A DNA stretch of 5,802 nucleotides. Origin: Alistipes sp. (GTDB lineage Bacteria; Bacteroidota; Bacteroidia; Bacteroidales; Rikenellaceae). The stretch spans positions 1 through 5,802 of the forward strand of contig JAIDKM010000240.1 in the NCBI GenBank assembly GCA_029051915.1, given 5' to 3'. Positions 1 to 4,675 of this stretch are shown piece by piece; within the stretch, counting starts at the first letter, position 1, and each line of letters starts with the position of its first letter. The notes below the pieces were generated by a model, which was given only the letters and a program-made list of their open reading frames with translations, made no database searches and was not told the DNA's origin. Made by a program: the position numbers and the translations under genes.

Positions 1-522
1 TCCGAAGCGAAAGTGATCGACAGCCGGAAGGTTACTCGTTCCGGCGGTTCTTTGATGTTGGGCATCGAATCCCGCGGGGGCAAGAGACGCGTGCAGGGAG
101 TGTTCGGCGGTGGAGTTTTGTTCGGTTTCTCAACTTACAAGGAGAGCTATACCTACGGCAATGCGCTCACTTCGCTCAATCGTTATCCGTCGACAGCATT
201 TCCCGATGTCGCTTCGTCGGTCGCTCTTCCCGCAGGTTATCGGGTTACCGATTATAATTTCAACGGTCCCAGTTTCGTCGCCGGTATCTACGGCAGCGTG
301 GGTGCCGAGTGGTTCGTCGCTCCGAAAATCGCTTTGGGAGCAACCGTCGATCTCTATCTCTATGGTTCTTTCGGCGCAAAAGGCTGGGTCAAGAGCGAGG
401 GATACAACGAGGCTTACCGGCTCGTCGAGAAACGCACCGATCTTTATACGCCGGGTAACGTCAGCGTGAACTTCGGTACTGATAATCTCGGTGGTTCACT
501 CTATCTGATGTTTTATTTTTGA
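1..522 (+). CDS. Outer-membrane beta-barrel protein, C-terminal part (5' truncated by window)
   Basis: The frame is open from base 1 to the TGA at 520-522, giving 173 visible residues. There is no signal peptide or convincing start codon, so the N-terminus lies upstream of the window. The protein alternates short hydrophobic or aromatic stretches with Gly, Ser, Tyr and Asn-rich turns (for example GVFGGGVLFGFSTY, FVAGIYGSVGAEWFVAP and IALGATVDLYLYGSFG). It ends in a strand closing with LYLMFYF. A terminal aromatic residue on a last beta-strand is the usual signature by which the BAM machinery recognises outer-membrane barrels. I therefore infer a small Bacteroidetes outer-membrane barrel protein; ligand and function cannot be told from this part. 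It is convergent with manA and followed at once by an intrinsic terminator, so it is the last gene of its transcript. Barrel class is fairly safe, exact family is not. Confidence 0.72.
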   Translation, partial: SEAKVIDSRKVTRSGGSLMLGIESRGGKRRVQGVFGGGVLFGFSTYKESYTYGNALTSLNRYPSTAFPDVASSVALPAGYRVTDYNFNGPSFVAGIYGSVGAEWFVAPKIALGATVDLYLYGSFGAKGWVKSEGYNEAYRLVEKRTDLYTPGNVSVNFGTDNLGGSLYLMFYF

Positions 523-538
523 CAGCGGTTGAAATATG

Positions 539-573
539 AGATCCGGCGGGCATTTTTGCCCGCCGGATCTTTT
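539..573 (+). terminator. Strong intrinsic terminator between convergent genes
   Basis: A perfect 13-bp inverted repeat, AGATCCGGCGGGC at 539-551 and GCCCGCCGGATCT at 558-570, encloses the 6-base loop ATTTTT. It is followed by TTT and then CTC. The hairpin starts 16 bases after the barrel-gene stop and ends 4 bases before the manA stop. The T tract on the plus strand makes it the terminator of the barrel gene. Read on the minus strand the hairpin is followed by CATATTTC, so it can serve manA only as a weaker terminator or as a protective 3' stem-loop. Confidence 0.9.
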
Positions 574-574
574 C

Positions 575-1540
575 TCACTCTATGCGGCTGGTCAGCAGCT
601 TCATGCCGCCTTCCGGACGGATCGTCAGCGATGTCGCGGATGCCGGTACCAGTACCGTCTCTCCTTGCCGGATCGGTTCCGGGGCGCCAAGTCCGTCGTC
701 CAGGGTTCCCCGGCCTTCGATGCAGATCGCTACAAGAAACGAGTCCGTCGTCGTCAGGTCAAGCGCGCCGGGGCGGGTCGCTTCATGAAGCATCGTCGTA
801 AAGTAGGGGCAGGTTATCAGTTCCACTTCGGCGTTCGCATTCCGTTCGTAGCGGGTGCGGTCGCCGGGCAGGGCCATGAAGTCGATGGCTTCCCGCGCCA
901 GGTCGGTGTGCAGTTCCCGTGTCTTTCCTTCCGCATCTCGGCGGTCGAAATCATAGATGCGGTAGGTCAGGTCGGAGGTCTGTTGAATTTCGGCAAGAAA
1001 GGTTCCCGCTCCGATGGAGTGCACACAGCCGGCCGGCAGAAAAAAGACGTCTCCGGGGCTTACCGCATGGTCGGCCAGCAGATCGGTGATCCGGTTTTCC
1101 GCTACGCTCCGGGCGTACTCCTCGGGCGTCGTCTTTTCGCGGAATCCCGCATATAGATGGGCCCCTTCGTCTGCCGCTACTACATACCACATCTCCGTCT
1201 TGCCTTTCGATCGATGACGCGTTTCCGCTATTTCGTCGTTGGGGTGTACTTGTATCGAGAGATCTTCTCTCGCATCGATGAACTTCACCAGCAGCGGAAA
1301 TTCGGTTCCGTAGCGGGCGTAGTTGCGCACGCCGAGCAGCCGTTCCTTGTCTCGGGCGATCAGTGCTTCCAGCGTCATGCCCGCGTCCGCTCCGGTCGCT
1401 ACGACCGATATGTCGCCCTCCAGCCCCGAGAGTTCCCAGCTCTCGCCGACTCGTTTTAGGTCGGTCGCAATGCCTTTGTAGGCGGCAATGCGGTCGCCGC
1501 CCCAGAGTTTCGTTTTGAGTATGGGCGTGAATCTGTACAT
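575..1540 (-). CDS. manA: Mannose-6-phosphate isomerase, class I (phosphomannose isomerase)
   Basis: Cytoplasmic zinc enzyme interconverting mannose-6-phosphate and fructose-6-phosphate, either supplying GDP-mannose/GDP-fucose precursors or feeding mannose into glycolysis. The 321-residue product has the compact length of the Bacillus/Bacteroides class I enzymes. It opens with FTPILKTKLWGG, the family N-terminus. The cupin metal site is visible as IQVHPND (Gln97, His99), KTEMWY (Glu116) and LPAGCVHSIGAG (His174). The active-site arginine lies in SDLTYRIYDFDR (Arg194). The C-terminal part forms the second cupin-like domain. The frame stays open upstream to 1648, but I chose the ATG at 1540. 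The family N-terminus begins there, and a promoter box at 1583-1590 would lie inside a longer gene. There is no Shine-Dalgarno sequence, only an A-rich stretch before the ATG. The gene appears to be a single transcription unit. Confidence 0.95.
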   Translation of the reverse strand: MYRFTPILKTKLWGGDRIAAYKGIATDLKRVGESWELSGLEGDISVVATGADAGMTLEALIARDKERLLGVRNYARYGTEFPLLVKFIDAREDLSIQVHPNDEIAETRHRSKGKTEMWYVVAADEGAHLYAGFREKTTPEEYARSVAENRITDLLADHAVSPGDVFFLPAGCVHSIGAGTFLAEIQQTSDLTYRIYDFDRRDAEGKTRELHTDLAREAIDFMALPGDRTRYERNANAEVELITCPYFTTMLHEATRPGALDLTTTDSFLVAICIEGRGTLDDGLGAPEPIRQGETVLVPASATSLTIRPEGGMKLLTSRIE

Positions 1541-1555
1541 GTTTTTTTGCAAGGT

Positions 1556-1568
1556 GCCGGTTGCCGGC
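1556..1568 (-). other. Small GC hairpin in manA 5' leader
   Basis: On the minus strand GCCGG-CAA-CCGGC forms a 5-bp stem with a 3-base loop, ending 15 bases before the manA ATG. It lies inside the predicted untranslated leader (about 1541-1579). Its role is unknown; it might only stabilise the 5' end. Confidence 0.35.
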
Positions 1569-1582
1569 TGCATAGTCGTATG

Positions 1583-1590
1583 CGAAGATA
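1583..1590 (-). promoter_or_regulatory. manA promoter, -7 box TATCTTCG
   Basis: Minus-strand TATCTTCG differs by one base from the Bacteroidetes -7 consensus TAnnTTTG. No good TTTG (-33) is seen at the usual 19-21 base spacing. Transcription would begin near 1579, giving a leader of roughly 39 bases before the ATG at 1540. A 7-bp inverted repeat (ATACGAA at 1588-1594, TTCGTAT at 1599-1605) overlaps its upstream edge. Confidence 0.6.
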
Positions 1591-1605
1591 CGAATTTTTT
1601 CGTAT
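1588..1605. repeat. Inverted repeat overlapping the manA promoter
   Basis: ATACGAA-TTTT-TTCGTAT is a perfect 7-bp inverted repeat that includes the first bases of the -7 box and part of the spacer. A second short one, GCATA-gtcg-TATGC, lies at 1570-1583 across the expected start site. Position suits an operator for a dimeric regulator, but AT-rich palindromes also arise by chance. Confidence 0.3.
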
Positions 1606-1688
1606 TTCCGATCGGGGTAGGAGCTTCTCTTGGGCGCACCGGATGCAAGCCGTCGTTTTTTTGCCCGCGCAGTTCGTAAACTGACCGT

Positions 1689-1718
1689 AAAAAAAGCGAG
1701 AACCTTTCGATTCTCGCT
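1689..1718 (-). terminator. Intrinsic terminator of the tRNA-Lys gene
   Basis: On the minus strand AGCGAGAA (1718-1711) pairs perfectly with TTCTCGCT (1702-1695) around an 8-base loop, and a T run continues to 1689. It starts 3 bases after the tRNA 3' end. It separates tRNA transcription from manA, which has its own promoter about 100 bases further on. Confidence 0.88.
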
Positions 1719-1721
1719 TCG

Positions 1722-1794
1722 TACCCCCCCAGGGGCTCGAACCCTGGACCCCAACATTAAGAGTGTCGTGCTCTACCAACTGAGCTAGAGAGGC
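1722..1794 (-). tRNA. trnK: tRNA-Lys, anticodon CUU
   Basis: The minus strand folds into a full 73-base cloverleaf. Acceptor GCCTCTC/GGGGGGT; T8-A9; D arm GCTC-AGTTGGTA-GAGC; A26; anticodon stem CGACA/TGTTG with loop CTCTTAA; variable loop GGGTC; T arm CAGGG-TTCGAGC-CCCTG; discriminator A. The anticodon CTT (complement of plus-strand 1759-1761) reads the lysine codon AAG, a useful isoacceptor in a GC-rich Bacteroidales genome. The 3' CCA is not encoded (the next bases are CGA), so it must be added after transcription. The acceptor stem contains three G-U pairs (1-72, 4-69, 6-67), while the other stems are strong apart from one G-U in the anticodon stem. The gene has a near-consensus promoter 20-50 bases upstream and its own terminator. 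Confidence 0.96.
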
Positions 1795-1798
1795 ATCA

Positions 1799-1824
1799 AT
1801 CTTTGCGATTGCGAGTGCAAAGAT
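1799..1824. repeat. 8-bp inverted repeat across the tRNA promoter
   Basis: ATCTTTGC (1799-1806) and GCAAAGAT (1817-1824) are perfect inverted copies separated by 10 bases. One arm is the -7 box itself; the other lies in the pre-tRNA leader. Because the box arm is upstream of the predicted start, the two arms would not form an RNA hairpin together. It could be an operator-like site or chance. Confidence 0.35.
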
Positions 1825-1848
1825 AGGGACAATTTTCAGAACTCCAAA
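1818..1848 (-). promoter_or_regulatory. tRNA-Lys promoter, TTTG-N19-TATCTTTG
   Basis: Minus-strand TTTG (1848-1845), a 19-base spacer and TATCTTTG (1825-1818) match the full Bacteroidetes sigma-ABfr consensus TTTG-N19-TAnnTTTG. Transcription would begin near 1814, leaving a leader of about 20 bases to be trimmed by RNase P at 1794. It is the best promoter in the window, as expected for a tRNA gene. Confidence 0.85.
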
Positions 1849-1873
1849 AAAAATATTCGTTTTTTTGCGAAAA
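1846..1873 (-). terminator. Possible weak terminator of the GH2-like gene
   Basis: About 16 bases after the stop, minus-strand TTCG-(8-base loop)-CGAA makes a 4-bp stem followed by TA and a run of eight T. The stem is too short for a confident intrinsic terminator. The T run overlaps the -33 element of the tRNA promoter. No other terminator is visible between this gene and the tRNA, so some readthrough is plausible. Confidence 0.25.
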
Positions 1874-1887
1874 CTTCTTTTTTCTCC

Positions 1888-3204
1888 TTATTTCGTCAGT
1901 AGCCGGTCGCTGTTCCATTCGCCTGCGGCTTCAGGGTATATGAAAGGCCTCGGATCATCGAATCGCTTCATCTTCAGATAGGTTTCATAAAGGTTGTTCC
2001 CGTTCGACGATCGGCGGGCCAGCAGGAATGCCACCACCGACGGATGGCGCTTGGTCGTGTGGTAGTTGTCTTCGGCTCGTTCGATGAAGGCTCTTTCCCA
2101 TGCCGGGTCGTTCGTGGGGTTGCCTCCTTTGCGGCGCGATTCTCCGCTGCGGCCGGTGTCTATGGGCGCCGTTACGATCAGGTAAATGCCCAGGCGGTCG
2201 CAGATTTCGCCGAGCGGTTCGGCAACCGTTCCCGGTCGCAGTTGCAGGGCGTTGTAGCCTTGTTCCCGCAGGGCAAGGATCTCGGCTTCATCGATTTCCG
2301 GCCCGACTTCACGGATCCGCAGATCGACCGGTCGGTCGTTGATCGTCAGCATGCCGTTTTTCACATCGACCGTTCGGAATCCCGGCCGGAATTCCAGATA
2401 CTCTACATAGCGGCCTTCGTGTTGCGTTTTCAGCCGCAGGGTGTAGCGGGCCGGATTCTCGGCGCTCCATTGCAGCGAGTCGGGGATCCGTGCCAGGAAG
2501 CGCAGCGTGTCTTCACGGCGCATGTCGAGCGTCATGTCGTCATGCCCTGCGGCGGCCGTCTTGCCGTCGGGCGTCAGCAGTTCATAATGGATCCGCGAGG
2601 TGCGCGGGTTGAGGGTTCCGGTCTTGACTACGATTCCTATTTCGGAGAGCAGGAAGTCGTCTCCGGCGTCGTTGCGGCGGTTTTCGATCGTGATGTCGCG
2701 GATGTACATCTGCGGTTGGCTCGTCAGCCATACCCGGCCGACGGCGGGCGCCGGGTTCTCTTTCCAGCTTTCCAGCCGGGTCGTGGCGGAGCCCTCCGCC
2801 ACTTCGATTTCAAGCGTGTTCGCTCCTTCTTTCAGCAGACGCGTCAGGTTGAATTCCGCCGGCGAGCTTCCGTCGGCGTTGTACGCGGCCGGGCGGCCGT
2901 TGACTCGGACTTCGTATTCCGCCGAGGCTTCTTCCACATGCAGCAGAATCTGCCGGTTCGCCCAGGCGAAAGGTACGGTAATCGGGGCCGTGAATACGTT
3001 TCCCGCTTGCGTCCATTCGTCGATGCGCGTATGGTAAAGGTTGTTGCCGTCGGCCGCTTCGGCCGCTTCCCGTTGCGTCGGGTAGACTCTCACCCGGCTG
3101 CGGGGGAGTTCTCGTCCGTAGGAGGGGGTGTATTCCTGTGCCCGGAGGATTCCGGTCAGCAGCAGCAGGATCAGGGTCGTAAATAGAATCCGCATGGTTT
3201 TCAT
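1888..3204 (-). CDS. Secreted GH2-like protein without catalytic residues (degenerate beta-galactosidase fold)
   Basis: Predicted 438-residue exported protein. Residues 1-22 form a signal peptide (MKTMRILF then a Leu/Ile core, cleavage near LRA-QE). Next comes a GH2-type N-terminal jelly-roll domain (about 50-160, with ITVPFAW, YEVRVNG and NTLEIEVAEG). An Ig-like domain follows (about 165-285). Then comes the start of a GH2 TIM barrel, with GFRTVDVKNGMLTINDRPV matching the family's entry motif, and later ICDRLGIYLIVTAPID and HPSVVAF. In active GH2 enzymes HPS.. leads into a SLGNE motif holding the acid/base Glu; here the aligned stretch is LLARRSS. The protein ends soon after, before the nucleophile region, at a clean stop. 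I infer a non-catalytic, possibly glycan-binding protein. The frame extends to 3237, but the ATG at 3204 starts the signal peptide and lies downstream of the promoter box. The ATG at 3195 is an alternative. Confidence 0.8.
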   Translation of the reverse strand: MKTMRILFTTLILLLLTGILRAQEYTPSYGRELPRSRVRVYPTQREAAEAADGNNLYHTRIDEWTQAGNVFTAPITVPFAWANRQILLHVEEASAEYEVRVNGRPAAYNADGSSPAEFNLTRLLKEGANTLEIEVAEGSATTRLESWKENPAPAVGRVWLTSQPQMYIRDITIENRRNDAGDDFLLSEIGIVVKTGTLNPRTSRIHYELLTPDGKTAAAGHDDMTLDMRREDTLRFLARIPDSLQWSAENPARYTLRLKTQHEGRYVEYLEFRPGFRTVDVKNGMLTINDRPVDLRIREVGPEIDEAEILALREQGYNALQLRPGTVAEPLGEICDRLGIYLIVTAPIDTGRSGESRRKGGNPTNDPAWERAFIERAEDNYHTTKRHPSVVAFLLARRSSNGNNLYETYLKMKRFDDPRPFIYPEAAGEWNSDRLLTK

Positions 3205-3211
3205 CTCTTGC

Positions 3212-3230
3212 TCCGGCGTTCGGCGCCGGA
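3212..3230 (-). other. 5' leader hairpin of the GH2-like gene
   Basis: On the minus strand TCCGGCG-CCGAA-CGCCGGA forms a perfect 7-bp GC-rich stem with a 5-base loop, ending 7 bases before the ATG at 3204. It fills most of the short predicted leader (3205 to about 3238) and abuts the ribosome-binding region GCAAGAG. It could lower or tune translation initiation. Confidence 0.5.
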
Positions 3231-3241
3231 AGTTCATGTGG

Positions 3242-3249
3242 CGAAGATA
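3242..3249 (-). promoter_or_regulatory. GH2-like gene promoter, -7 box TATCTTCG
   Basis: Minus-strand TATCTTCG is one base off TAnnTTTG and identical to the box before manA, including the following C. Transcription would start near 3238 and give a leader of about 34 bases. The nearest upstream TTG (3266-3264) is only 14 bases away, too close for a standard -33 element. Confidence 0.55.
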
Positions 3250-3347
3250 CTTATTTTGGCGAACAATCGGTGCAGAATCTCCAAAGAATTATGGCGTGTG
3301 GCAAAAATTATTCCCGTTCCGTTCTCCATTATTCGTTAAATTATCGC

Positions 3348-3355
3348 TACCTTGC
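3348..3355 (+). promoter_or_regulatory. Promoter of the HsdR_N-domain gene, -7 box TACCTTGC
   Basis: TACCTTGC lies in an AT-rich stretch and resembles TAnnTTTG with one mismatch at the last base. The start site would be near 3359, about 22 bases before the ATG at 3381. No clear -33 TTTG is seen. Together with the oppositely oriented box at 3242-3249 it makes the 3205-3380 gap a divergent promoter region. Confidence 0.45.
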
Positions 3356-3380
3356 ACAAATTATTTTTCGGTCTTTTCGC

Positions 3381-3851
3381 ATGGATTTTTCCGACATCGC
3401 TCCTTTTCCCCGGCTCAACTTTCCGCCCGTTCGGTTGCGGGCGCGTCGTCGCGGCGATGCCGTGGAGGTCTGGGACGACTTGCGGGGGATCTATCTGGTG
3501 CTCACTCCCGAGGAGTGGGTGCGGCAGCATCTGATCGCCTACCTCGTTTCGGCTTGCGGCGTGCAGGCCAAGCGCATCGTCGAGGAGTACGCCGTGGCGC
3601 TCAACGGGCAGCCGCAGCGGGCCGACGTCGTCGTCGTGGGCGACCGGGCCGAGCCCGTGTTGTTGGCCGAGTGCAAGGCTCCCGACGTGCCCGTCGGCGA
3701 GCGGACTCTCGCCCAGGCCGTCCGTTACAATTCGGTGCTCGGTGCCCGGTGGATCGTCCTCACCAATGGCTTGCGGCATTATTGTTGGGAGTGTCGCGAG
3801 GGGCGTTACGAGCAGCTCTCCGGCTTTCCCGATCTGAGTGCCGGTCTGTAG
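3381..3851 (+). CDS. Stand-alone type I restriction HsdR N-terminal (nuclease-fold) domain protein
   Basis: A 156-residue protein made almost wholly of the HsdR N-terminal nuclease domain (HSDR_N type, PD-(D/E)xK superfamily). After a short basic N-terminus come WDDLRGIYLVLTPEEWVRQH (31-50), a hallmark of this Bacteroidetes family, and then the catalytic pattern. This is Glu68/Glu69 in VEEYAV, Asp82 in RADVVVV, and Glu97-x-Lys99 in LLAECKAP. A Q-x3-Y motif (Gln112, Tyr116) follows, as in true HsdR nucleases. The active site therefore looks intact, but there is no helicase domain and no hsdM or hsdS nearby, so this is not a complete restriction system. A nuclease role in DNA repair or defence is possible; the true function is unknown to me. 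The frame extends to a GTG at 3270, but the ATG at 3381 fits the promoter box. The gene is more GC-rich than its neighbours and convergent with the regulator gene. Confidence 0.82.
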   Translation: MDFSDIAPFPRLNFPPVRLRARRRGDAVEVWDDLRGIYLVLTPEEWVRQHLIAYLVSACGVQAKRIVEEYAVALNGQPQRADVVVVGDRAEPVLLAECKAPDVPVGERTLAQAVRYNSVLGARWIVLTNGLRHYCWECREGRYEQLSGFPDLSAGL

Positions 3852-3938
3852 GCTCCCGTCTCAAGCCCGGCCCCGGCTGCTCTCGCCGATCTGCCGGCGC
3901 CCGCCCGCTTCCCATCTGCCGAAGGCCCGGCCTACAGA
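3845..3938. repeat. 9-bp inverted repeat spanning the two convergent stop codons
   Basis: TCTGTAGGC (3845-3853) contains the TAG of the HsdR_N gene, and its exact reverse complement GCCTACAGA (3930-3938) contains the TAG of the response-regulator gene. The 76 bases between are GC-rich and hold several short CCGG/GCCGGC motifs and a repeated ATCTGCCG (3889 and 3914). There is no T tract, so no ordinary intrinsic terminator is evident for either convergent gene. Confidence 0.4.
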
Positions 3939-4675
3939 TTCTTGAAGTTCGTGTCTACGTAGTTTTGGAACGCTTCCTTGTAGTTTTCGCCGATCGGTAC
4001 ATATTCCGTGTCGCTCAGAAAGATGCGTCCTTTCACATAGGCTTTGATGCAGCGCAGGTTGACTATGTAGGAGCGGTGTACCCGCATGAATTGTTCCGAG
4101 GGCAGCGCCGTCTCCATGTTCTTGAGTCGGAATAGGGTCATGATCGCTGTGCCGTCGGCCAGGTGCATCCGTACGTATTCGCCTTCGCTTTCCAGATATA
4201 CTATGTCGGCGATCTTCACCAGCGATACTTTGTAGTCGGCTTTCACCGAGATGTATTCTTTGTCTTTGGGTTCTGCTTCGGGCGTGGGTTCGGCCGTTGC
4301 GGCGCGTTGGTTGTTGCGCAGTTCATGGAGCGAGTTGGCTTTGGCCGCCGCTCGGCTGAAGTCGGAGAATCCGAACGGCTTGAGCAGGTAGTCCACCGCA
4401 TCGAGGCGGAATCCTTCGACCGCATATTCCGAGTAGGCCGTCGTGAAGATCACCATCGGCCGTTCGGTCAGCGAGCGTACGAAATCCACTCCGTTCAGAT
4501 CGGGCATGTTGATGTCCACGAAGATCAGATCGGCCGGTTGCGCCGCCAGCAGTTGTTGGGCTTCCAGCGCATTGCTGCACGCCGCCGTCAGTTGAAGATA
4601 GGGGATCTTGGCTATGTAGGACGTTATTTGGCGCAGGGCCAGCGGTTCGTCGTCGATGGCTATACATCTAAGCAT
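3932..4675 (-). CDS. LytTR-family response regulator
   Basis: A 247-residue cytoplasmic two-component regulator of the LytR/AlgR type. The receiver domain (about 1-115) has the acidic pair Asp8-Asp9 in IAIDDEPLAL and the phosphorylation site Asp54 in FVDINMPDLNG. It also has the switch Thr78/Thr79 in VIFTTAY and Lys99 in YLLKPF. A Glu/Pro-rich linker (about 125-138) leads to a LytTR DNA-binding domain (about 140-245), beginning YISVKADYKV and including IVYLESEGEYVRMH and FMRVHRSYIVNL. LytTR domains bind promoters as beta-sheet modules and usually activate a few nearby or distant genes; no target can be named here. I chose the ATG at 4675 rather than 4693. The family starts at MLRCIAIDDEP, and this ATG overlaps the kinase stop by 8 bases (ATGCTTAG), typical of translational coupling. 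Kinase and regulator thus form one operon. Confidence 0.95.
   Translation of the reverse strand: MLRCIAIDDEPLALRQITSYIAKIPYLQLTAACSNALEAQQLLAAQPADLIFVDINMPDLNGVDFVRSLTERPMVIFTTAYSEYAVEGFRLDAVDYLLKPFGFSDFSRAAAKANSLHELRNNQRAATAEPTPEAEPKDKEYISVKADYKVSLVKIADIVYLESEGEYVRMHLADGTAIMTLFRLKNMETALPSEQFMRVHRSYIVNLRCIKAYVKGRIFLSDTEYVPIGENYKEAFQNYVDTNFKNL

Noticed and set aside
645..656. Short palindrome GGTAC-ca-GTACC
   Set aside because: It lies inside manA coding sequence and is explained by codons; too short to support a site.
536..1156. Plus-strand frame opposite manA, including the terminator
   Set aside because: It starts inside the terminator hairpin and is antisense to a clear manA; no domain signal.
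1541..1648. N-terminal extension of manA by 36 residues
   Set aside because: The added residues do not resemble the family and would place the promoter box inside the coding sequence.
2044..3186. Long plus-strand open frame (380 codons) opposite the GH2-like gene
   Set aside because: It mirrors a real gene with signal peptide and recognisable domains. Its translation is Arg/Val/Gly-rich without motifs, as expected for an antisense frame in GC-rich DNA.
3270..3380. N-terminal extension of the HsdR_N protein from a GTG at 3270
   Set aside because: The extension covers the AT-rich divergent promoter region, and the family-like N-terminus begins at the ATG at 3381.
3381..3851. Part of a type I restriction-modification system
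   Set aside because: No helicase domain and no hsdM or hsdS in the window; the protein ends after the nuclease domain.
3128..4135. Long plus-strand frame overlapping the HsdR_N gene and the regulator
   Set aside because: It crosses two well-supported genes and an intergenic region, and its translation is low-complexity Arg/Ala/Gly-rich sequence.
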